37,096 bases of DNA from assembly GCA_022844265.1 (NCBI GenBank), contig JALHMA010000012.1:1-37096 (forward strand). Direction: 5' to 3'. Below the pieces are notes generated by a model. It worked only from the letters and a program-made list of their open reading frames with translations. It was not told where the DNA came from and searched no databases. The DNA is from Saprospiraceae bacterium (lineage in GTDB: Bacteria > Bacteroidota > Bacteroidia > Chitinophagales > Saprospiraceae). The position numbers and the translations under genes are program-made. Numbering within the stretch: the stretch's first letter is position 1; each line of letters begins with the position of its first letter. This document shows, piece after piece, positions 30,838 to 37,096 of the stretch.

Positions 30838-31209
30838 CTAAGAGATTTGTTCGGTGTCGAGCGCTACACGGTTTGCTACAACGATCGTAACGTGGTTACG
30901 GCGTTTGCGCACCCTGTATGCACGGCCTTGTGGCGCCGGAAGAAAGCGATAAATAATGCCTCCTCCGTCTACAAAGGCTGTTTTAATGTAGAGTTCGTAG
31001 TCGTCAGCGGCGCCTGCCTGCTCGGATTTCTGTTCCCAATTGTTGATAGCGGACAGTACCAGCTTTTCGAGCCATACTGCTGCTTCTTTATTGGTGTATT
31101 TCAGAATGCCGAGGGCATCTACCACCTTCTTACCGCGAATGTTATCTACTACGAGACGCATTTTGCGGGGCGACATCGGACAATTTCTCAGTTTAGCTAC
31201 TGCTTCCAT
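30838..31209 (-). CDS. rplV: 50S ribosomal protein uL22
   Basis: AKLRNCPMSPRKMRLVVDNIRGKKVVDALGILKYTNKEAAVWLEKLVLSAINN. Confidence 0.97.
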   Translation of the reverse strand: MEAVAKLRNCPMSPRKMRLVVDNIRGKKVVDALGILKYTNKEAAVWLEKLVLSAINNWEQKSEQAGAADDYELYIKTAFVDGGGIIYRFLPAPQGRAYRVRKRRNHVTIVVANRVALDTEQIS

Positions 31210-31278
31210 TGTTTATTTAAATTTGAAATCAAATTGCTGAAAATCAAGAAATTATGATCTACAACACCTGATAACCCA

Positions 31279-31545
31279 TTATTTTTTATTACCACCGTGA
31301 CCACGGAAATTTCGGGTTGGAGAAAACTCACCGAGTTTGTGACCCACCATATTTTCCGTTACGAATACAGGAACAAACGTTTTACCATTGTGTACAGCAA
31401 TTGTTTCACCGACCATGTCGGGAATAATCATTGAAGCACGGCTCCAGGTTTTAATCACCTGTTTACGGTTGCTCAGTTTTGACTTTACCACTTTTTCCAT
31501 CAATTTATGATGGATGTAAGGGCCTTTTTTGAGTGAACGCGGCAT
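31279..31545 (-). CDS. rpsS: 30S ribosomal protein uS19
   Basis: [55 protein letters not shown]. Confidence 0.98.
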   Translation of the reverse strand: MPRSLKKGPYIHHKLMEKVVKSKLSNRKQVIKTWSRASMIIPDMVGETIAVHNGKTFVPVFVTENMVGHKLGEFSPTRNFRGHGGNKK

Positions 31546-31576
31546 ATCTCAGTTACAATTATGAGTCCGGTTAAAT

Positions 31577-32407
31577 TTATTTACCCGTTTTGCGACGGTT
31601 GATAATCAGTGCATTGGATGCTTTTGTACGGCTGCGCGTTTTAGCACCTTTGGCTTTCAGACCTTTCCGTGTACGTGGGTGGCCTCCTGAAGCGCGGCCT
31701 TCACCGCCACCCATCGGGTGATCCACCGGATTCATTACGACCGGACGTGTACGTGGTCTCCAGCCTTTCCAGCGCATACGACCTGCCTTACCCATGATTT
31801 CGAGACTGTGGTCTCCATTGCCTACAACACCGATGGTGGCGCGGCAGGTAATCAGGATACGACGGGTTTCGCCGGATGGCAATTTCAGTACGGCATAGCG
31901 GTCTTCACGGCCCATCATCTGGGCGCTGTTACCGGCGCTGCGTACCAGCACTCCACCTTGTCCGGGTTGCATTTCCACGTTGTGGACAAACGCGCCCAGG
32001 GGTACTTCCGCCAGATAAAGGCAGTTGCCCGTATCGGGTGTAACACCACGGCCGGAATGTACTACCTGGCCAACTTCCAGACCTTTCGGGGCCAGGATGT
32101 ACAGCTTTTCGCCATCGGCATATTGAACCAGCGCGATGTAAGCACTGCGATTCGGGTCATACTGAATAGACTGAACCGTTGCTGCACCTTCTTTATCACG
32201 TCGGAAGTCAATAAAGCGGTAACGACGCTTGTGACCACCACCACGGTTACGCATGGTACGGTGACCGTCGCTGTTGCGACCGCCTGTACTGCCAAACGTG
32301 GTGAGCAATGACTTCTCAGGTTTTGCGCCTTTCGTCAGTTCATCCCTCGAAACGGCTACCCGGAAACGTTGTCCCGGCGTCAGCGGATTGAATTTCTTAA
32401 CTGCCAT
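31577..32407 (-). CDS. rplB: 50S ribosomal protein uL2
   Basis: [25 protein letters not shown]...[26 protein letters not shown]. Confidence 0.98.
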   Translation of the reverse strand: MAVKKFNPLTPGQRFRVAVSRDELTKGAKPEKSLLTTFGSTGGRNSDGHRTMRNRGGGHKRRYRFIDFRRDKEGAATVQSIQYDPNRSAYIALVQYADGEKLYILAPKGLEVGQVVHSGRGVTPDTGNCLYLAEVPLGAFVHNVEMQPGQGGVLVRSAGNSAQMMGREDRYAVLKLPSGETRRILITCRATIGVVGNGDHSLEIMGKAGRMRWKGWRPRTRPVVMNPVDHPMGGGEGRASGGHPRTRKGLKAKGAKTRSRTKASNALIINRRKTGK

Positions 32408-32418
32408 TTTTTTTGTAT

Positions 32419-32515
32419 GTTATTGGTTATTGGTTATTCGTTATTGGTGTGCGCTGCGCTTGGCTTTTGATGCCGAATCTGGCGCCCTGATAACTATTAA
32501 CTAATAACTATTAAC
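32419..32515. repeat. Heptamer repeats GTTATTG/GTTAATA as inverted arms between rplB and rplW
   Basis: Left GTTATTG GTTATTG GTTATTC GTTATTG (32419-32446); right TGATAAC TATTAAC TAATAAC TATTAAC (32488-32515), running into the rplW stop codon. Confidence 0.95.
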
Positions 32516-32817
32516 TATTCTTCTGTGCCGCCGAAGATGTCGATGGTTTCGCCTGGAGTCAGGGTAACGAACGCCTTTTTGTAGGAGGATTTCGTACCTT
32601 TTACTACAGCCGTCTTCGTGCTGCGAGATTTCGGTTTGCCCGGCATAATTGCCGTATTGACTTTGTCGACAGAAACGTTGAACTGTTTTTCGACTGCTTT
32701 TTTGATCTCAATCTTGTTCACGTCCCTGTTCACCACGAACGCATACGTGTTGCGCTTGTCAGCGAGTTGTGTCGCTTTCTCGGTGATGACCGGCCGTATT
32801 AAAATTTGCTTAGCCAT
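32515..32817 (-). CDS. rplW: 50S ribosomal protein uL23
   Basis: ILIRPVITEKATQLADKRNTYAFVVNRDVNKIEIKKAVEKQFNVSVDKVNTAIMPGK. Confidence 0.97.
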   Translation of the reverse strand: MAKQILIRPVITEKATQLADKRNTYAFVVNRDVNKIEIKKAVEKQFNVSVDKVNTAIMPGKPKSRSTKTAVVKGTKSSYKKAFVTLTPGETIDIFGGTEE

Positions 32818-32827
32818 AACTTTTTTA

Positions 32828-32901
32828 GTTATCGGTTGTGCGTTGTGAGTTGTGAGTTGTGAGTATCAAATACTCACTATTCACTACTGACTATTCACAA
32901 C
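32828..32901. repeat. Heptamer repeats GTTGTGA as inverted arms between rplW and rplD
   Basis: Left GTTATCG GTTGTGC GTTGTGA x3; reverse complement of right arm GTTGTGA ATAGTCA GTAGTGA ATAGTGA GTAT; ends directly against the rplD stop. Confidence 0.95.
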
Positions 32902-33528
32902 CTACTCGCAGTTTTCTTTAATTTTCTCAATAGCGCTTTCCGAGATCACTACTGCGCCTGCCTGCATGATCTGATAAGTATTCAGATCGGTAGCGGGTGC
33001 AATGGTTGCCTTCTCAATATTCCGGCAGGACAGGTACAACATTTTGTCGTAGGCTCCTGTCACTGTCAGCGGCTTTTTGTCGGCTACTTGCAGTGCGTTC
33101 AGAATGGCCAGGAACTGGCTGGTTTTTGGCGCATCGAACGTGAAATCTTCCACGATGATGATACCACCGGCTTGTGCCTTGGCAGACAACGCGCTGCGAC
33201 GAGCCAGGCGACGCACTTTGGCGTTTACCTGAATATCGTAGTTGCGGGGGCGTGGGCCGAATACTCGACCGCCACCACGGTACAACGGGTTGTTGATGTC
33301 GCCTTTACGGGAGCCGCCTGTTCCTTTTTGCTTGTGCAACTTGCGGGTTGAACCGCTCATTTCACTGCGCTCTTTGGATTTGTGCGTGCCCTGACGCTGT
33401 GCGTTGAGGTAGCGTTTCACATCGAGCCATACGCTGTGCTCGTGCGGTTCGATACCGAATATCTCATCCGGGAGGGTCACTGACCGGCCCGTGGATTCGC
33501 CTTGGATGTTATAGACCGAAATTTGCAT
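32902..33528 (-). CDS. rplD: 50S ribosomal protein uL4
   Basis: KQKGTGGSRKGDINNPLYRGGGRVFGPRPRNYDIQVNAKVRRLARRSALSAKAQ. Confidence 0.98.
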   Translation of the reverse strand: MQISVYNIQGESTGRSVTLPDEIFGIEPHEHSVWLDVKRYLNAQRQGTHKSKERSEMSGSTRKLHKQKGTGGSRKGDINNPLYRGGGRVFGPRPRNYDIQVNAKVRRLARRSALSAKAQAGGIIIVEDFTFDAPKTSQFLAILNALQVADKKPLTVTGAYDKMLYLSCRNIEKATIAPATDLNTYQIMQAGAVVISESAIEKIKENCE

Positions 33529-33557
33529 TTCCGAAGAAATTAGTATTGGTCAAGAAA

Positions 33558-34181
33558 TTATTTTTCAATTGTTACATAAGCGCCCTTATGGCCTGGAATC
33601 GCACCCTTGATGAGGATGATATTCTGTTCCGGGAACACTTTCATAATTTGCAGACGGCGAACTTTCACCTGGGCGTGACCCATGTGACCACCCATACGCA
33701 TGCCTTTCATTACTTTCGCAGCGAAAGAAGAGTTACCCAGGGAGCCGGGAGCGCGCAGACGGTTGTGCTGGCCGTGTGTTTGTTGCATGACACCGCCGAA
33801 GCCGTGCCGTTTAACTACACCCTGGAAACCTTTACCTTTGGAGGTGCCGGTGACCAACACTTTGTCGCCTTCCTCAAAAATATCGGTGACGGTTACTTCG
33901 TCGCCCAGATTTTTAGAAAGGTTCGAGTCCCGAAACTCCTGTACTTTATGAAGCGGCTCTTCCAAGCCGGCTTTGCTAAAGTGGCCCATCAGAGCCTTGG
34001 GAGTATTCTTTGTTTTGCGATCGCCGAAAGCCAACTGGAGCGCTGAATAGCCGTCCGTTTCTTCTGTGCGAATTTGCGTTACTACGCAGGGGCCTGCCTC
34101 AATAATCGTGACTGCAACGTTCTTGCCGTTCTTGTCATAGATACTGGTCATGCCGATTTTTTTGCCAATCAGACCGTTCAC
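33558..34181 (-). CDS. rplC: 50S ribosomal protein uL3
   Basis: [36 protein letters not shown]...[14 protein letters not shown]. Confidence 0.98.
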   Translation of the reverse strand: MNGLIGKKIGMTSIYDKNGKNVAVTIIEAGPCVVTQIRTEETDGYSALQLAFGDRKTKNTPKALMGHFSKAGLEEPLHKVQEFRDSNLSKNLGDEVTVTDIFEEGDKVLVTGTSKGKGFQGVVKRHGFGGVMQQTHGQHNRLRAPGSLGNSSFAAKVMKGMRMGGHMGHAQVKVRRLQIMKVFPEQNIILIKGAIPGHKGAYVTIEK

Positions 34182-34253
34182 TGTGTCGTTTATTTATATA
34201 ATTGAACGATACGTAGAATTTCTTTCAAATCGTGTTCCGGTAAAGCGAGCATG

Positions 34254-34289
34254 CGAAAAGCGACTTTCCGTTTTGCGGAACCGCTTTCG
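34254..34289 (-). promoter_or_regulatory. Structured stem-loop in the long rpsJ-rplC spacer
   Basis: CGAAAAGCG...TTCCG-ttttg-CGGAA...CGCTTTCG within a 189-nt spacer. Confidence 0.4.
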
Positions 34290-34370
34290 AATGTATTCAG
34301 TTAGTACGATAACCGCCACCACTTTGAATACCCCCGGAAACAACAGACTTGACTCCTTAGAATTTGCGAA

Positions 34371-34679
34371 TTAGGTGAGCTTGACTTGAATGTCAACACC
34401 GCTCGGCAGTTCCAACTTGGAGAGAGCGTCCACCGTCTTTTGTGTCGGTGTGTAGATTTCAATCAAGCGCTTGTGGGTGCGCAACTGGAACTGCTCACGA
34501 GCTTTCTTATTCACGTGCGGAGAACGCAGCACGGTGAATATTTCTTTCTCGGTTGGCAGCGGAATCGGACCAGTTACAACGGCTCCACTCGCACGTACTG
34601 TCTTGACGATTTTCTCGGTAGACTTGTCTACCAAGTTGTAGTCGTAAGACCGAAGTTTGATGCGAATTTTCTGATTCAT
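34371..34679 (-). CDS. rpsJ: 30S ribosomal protein uS10
   Basis: [64 protein letters not shown]. Confidence 0.98.
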   Translation of the reverse strand: MNQKIRIKLRSYDYNLVDKSTEKIVKTVRASGAVVTGPIPLPTEKEIFTVLRSPHVNKKAREQFQLRTHKRLIEIYTPTQKTVDALSKLELPSGVDIQVKLT

Positions 34680-34770
34680 TACCCTGAAAGGAATTTAAAA
34701 TTTCAATTTCATTGCTTTGGAAGCCGTTCTACAAAATTCCATTCTGTGTCCCTTGCTTCAAAAGCGAGCG

Positions 34771-34802
34771 CAAAGGTAAGCTCAGGGATTTTAAAAAACC
34801 AA
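34771..34802 (-). promoter_or_regulatory. Candidate promoter of the S10 super-operon
   Basis: Minus strand CTTG...21 nt...TACCTTTG (-7 at 34771-34778, TTG at 34800-34802), about 90 nt upstream of rpsJ. Confidence 0.5.
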
Positions 34803-34866
34803 GCAGGTTTGAAAATTTTCTGAAAAAACTTTTGGAGGCGGGAACTTTGGGTGGTTTGGGCTGAAT

Positions 34867-34973
34867 CTTATTCGTTATTGGTTATTCGTTATTGGTTATT
34901 CGTGTGGTTGCTTTTGGCTTGAGTAAGGAACTTGGCCAAGAGCAACCACCCTGATAACTGATAACTGATAACT
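34867..34973. repeat. Composite inverted repeat upstream of rpsJ: heptamer arms plus 15-bp inner stem
   Basis: CTTATTC GTTATTG GTTATTC GTTATTG GTTATTC | GTGGTTGCTTTTGGC (34904-34918) ... GCCAAGAGCAACCAC (34935-34949) | TGATAAC x3 running into the next gene's stop codon. Confidence 0.95.
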
Positions 34974-36228
34974 AAAACGCCATCCCAACCTGAAGCCTGC
35001 TGACCAGGTAAATCAGATTTCGTTGTGACGAGGTCATTTGCTCCCCATTTTCATCGGTCACAGTATTCTGCTGTAGTTGAAGGCCGGGGCCGATGTTGAA
35101 ATCGACATAGCCATTCCGCATAAACCGGTGCTGTATGCCCCAAACCGGCGCCCAACTCCAATCTTTAATACGCCTGTCTCCTACGTTCGGTGCAACATTG
35201 CCCAGTTGCTCGTAGCTGTAAGACCAGCGGGATTGTACGCCAACATACGTACCGGAAAGGCTGTTGCCGGATTTCCCCTGCGCGATCCGGCGCTTCAGGT
35301 TGTAATACCAGCGGGGTTCCAGAACCGCCATTGCCTGGTAGGTATGGCTGTTATACGTCTCTTTTTGGCCTGCGTTTTCGACCGTAAGCCCCGAAAGGGA
35401 GAGCAGTCCGCCGATTTCCATGTGTACCGACCAGGCAGAAGCGGCGATTTTCTGTTCATAACCGATGTTAGGCGCCAGGGAGAGCCATTGATACCGGTAA
35501 TCTTTGTAAAAGTCGAGCAGGTTATAAAAGTCGATTTTCCACATCCTGCGTTCTTCCGTAAAACAACGCAGCACCTCGCAATAGTTACCGGCAGTTTTTG
35601 CGGTTTTCGGGCGCGCCATAGCCAGGCCGATGGCAGCGCGGGGGCGAGCAAAAAATACGCGTCCGCCCCTGTTGAATGGATTGCTGCTCACCGTGGCCAT
35701 GCCCGCGCCAAAACCCAGGTCAAAATATCCCCGGTTGAAAAGCCTCCTTTGCACACCCCAATTGAGCAGCAAGGTGTTTCTGTTTCCCAGTGATTTATTC
35801 CTGTAGCGGGTGTATGCGTATTCCAGGCTGAGGTAATTCCCGGACAGGTTGTCGGCCTGTGTGCCATTTTTTACTTTTTTGGACATGCCATAATACCAGC
35901 GGGGTTCTGCGCGGACCGTCCAGGATGTCAGCCAGTCGCCATCGTCCCGAACTATTGCCTGTATGCCTGCATCAATAGATAAGGCAGGATGTAGTTTATA
36001 TTCTCCACTGAGATCGAGTTCCTGGGGACCTAAAAGTGAAGCCAGGTTTAATTTTAACAGGAAACGGCAGGGGTCCTGCATCTTAAACACCTCGTTTCGG
36101 GCATCCGTAAAAACAGCAGGCGTCAGGGCCTCGCTGCTTTCCGAATTGGAGATAAAAACAGTGTCGTTTTGTGCAGAAAGCATACAGGTAAGCAGAAGCA
36201 AACACGGAAGGAGATAAATCTTTTTCAT
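34972..36228 (-). CDS. Secreted / outer-membrane beta-rich hypothetical protein with internal duplication
   Basis: Signal peptide MKKIYLLPCLLLLTCMLSAQ gives a start at 36228 rather than 36501; repeated EPRWYY...LSG.Y...LGN...WG.Q.R...GY.D...G segments. Confidence 0.75.
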   Translation of the reverse strand: MKKIYLLPCLLLLTCMLSAQNDTVFISNSESSEALTPAVFTDARNEVFKMQDPCRFLLKLNLASLLGPQELDLSGEYKLHPALSIDAGIQAIVRDDGDWLTSWTVRAEPRWYYGMSKKVKNGTQADNLSGNYLSLEYAYTRYRNKSLGNRNTLLLNWGVQRRLFNRGYFDLGFGAGMATVSSNPFNRGGRVFFARPRAAIGLAMARPKTAKTAGNYCEVLRCFTEERRMWKIDFYNLLDFYKDYRYQWLSLAPNIGYEQKIAASAWSVHMEIGGLLSLSGLTVENAGQKETYNSHTYQAMAVLEPRWYYNLKRRIAQGKSGNSLSGTYVGVQSRWSYSYEQLGNVAPNVGDRRIKDWSWAPVWGIQHRFMRNGYVDFNIGPGLQLQQNTVTDENGEQMTSSQRNLIYLVSRLQVGMAF

Positions 36229-36293
36229 TAGTAGATATCCGTTAAGTAGGTGTGCAAAATTAGTTTCGCTTAAATTCTTTACAAATGCTTGAG

Positions 36294-36355
36294 TATCAAC
36301 ACGGATAACGGATAACTGATAACTACTCAGTAGAAATTGGTTATCCGTGTTGATA
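36294..36355. repeat. Inverted repeat with 16-bp perfect arms and heptamer-bearing loop
   Basis: TATCAACACGGATAAC (36294-36309) / GTTATCCGTGTTGATA (36340-36355); loop contains GGATAAC TGATAAC. Confidence 0.95.
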
Positions 36356-36361
36356 GTTGAA

Positions 36362-37096
36362 TCAGCGCAGCAGAATGCGCCCAAACTGCGCTTCCACCTG
36401 AATGAGTTTATGGCTGTTGGTACTTTTAAATAAAGCCTGTCGGGTATTTTTATCGGGGTTGCTGTATTGAAAAGGAAGGTCCTGGTCGATGGAAACGACA
36501 CCGTAAGTGTTGCGCAAATTGTAACTGTGTCGCAACGGACCGGCAGCGCGCAGGGTAATGTCCGATTTGGTGCTCACGACCGATACGTCGCCCGTTTGGT
36601 CGGTGGTTTCGAGGGTTACCTGGCCGTATTCACTTTTCAAACGGCAGGAATTGCGCAGGCCGCTGAGCGCGATATCGGCTCTTTTGACCTGCATATTGAC
36701 CGGTCCGGATAAATTTCGGCCTTCGACGTTGCCGAAACGGCTTTCCAGGTCGATTTTGCCGCCCAGTTGAACCAATTCAAAAGAGCAGAATTCGCCGTGT
36801 AAGCCGATCGCGCCGTCGAGTTTTTCCAGGTGGGCTTTGCCGAATTTATTGGAGATATCCACGGGGCAGTTGCCGGGCACGCTCAATTTCAGCACCGCTT
36901 TGAGGCTGGAGTGCGGTGCAGGGGCGCCGGATTTTAATCCGACATACGCCCGGACATATATTTTTTTGCCGACTGTGCTGACCACAAACTGCCAGGCTTT
37001 CAGGTCGATGGCAGCCGAATCGGCGCTGGGATGCCGCGCGCTCAATTCGGCGCTGACCTGAATGGTATTTCCACTGGAAGGCCGCACTTCCACTTC
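36362..37096 (-). CDS. DUF4097-like beta-helix hypothetical protein, N-terminus outside window
   Basis: Repeating strands (FGKAHLEKLDGAIGLHGEFCSFELVQLGGKIDLESRFGNVEGRNLSGPVNMQVKRADIALSG...). Frame stays open to the window edge. Confidence 0.55.
   Translation of the reverse strand, partial: EVEVRPSSGNTIQVSAELSARHPSADSAAIDLKAWQFVVSTVGKKIYVRAYVGLKSGAPAPHSSLKAVLKLSVPGNCPVDISNKFGKAHLEKLDGAIGLHGEFCSFELVQLGGKIDLESRFGNVEGRNLSGPVNMQVKRADIALSGLRNSCRLKSEYGQVTLETTDQTGDVSVVSTKSDITLRAAGPLRHSYNLRNTYGVVSIDQDLPFQYSNPDKNTRQALFKSTNSHKLIQVEAQFGRILLR

Noticed and set aside
36229-36501. N-terminal extension of the 509-aa minus ORF
   Set aside because: Overlaps the upstream gene's end and the inverted repeat; the signal peptide start at 36228 is far more plausible.

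Overview
The window appears to come from a Bacteroidota genome, possibly the Saprospiria/Chitinophagia side; this rests on protein character and promoter style and was not verified. It has two converging halves. (1) Plus strand, 1-17067: a tightly packed, probably incomplete operon. It contains the tail of one ORF, a trypsin-fold serine protease without an obvious signal peptide, and four very large proteins (1141, 1021 (1019 from the preferred ATG), 1916 and 1029 aa) with no assignable function. The 1141-aa protein resembles the DUF6603 type. This is the best candidate for an undescribed multi-protein system. (2) Minus strand, 37096-17306: two envelope-type genes, then a complete S10-spc-alpha ribosomal super-operon (rpsJ to rplQ, including secY, map, infA and rpoA), then tRNA-Ala(GGC) with a strong intrinsic terminator. 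The main non-coding signal is in the spacers of the ribosomal operon. Many of them carry 7-bp (twice 8-bp) tandem repeats arranged as facing inverted arms, with a different unit in each spacer, and the arms often abut the stop codon of the upstream gene. Other points are long low-complexity C-terminal tails on uS3 ([10 protein letters not shown]) and bL17 (acidic Glu/Ala/Val), and a 17-bp stem between rplQ and tRNA-Ala that pairs fully only in the minus-strand RNA. No database search could be run; family names come from sequence motifs and memory.
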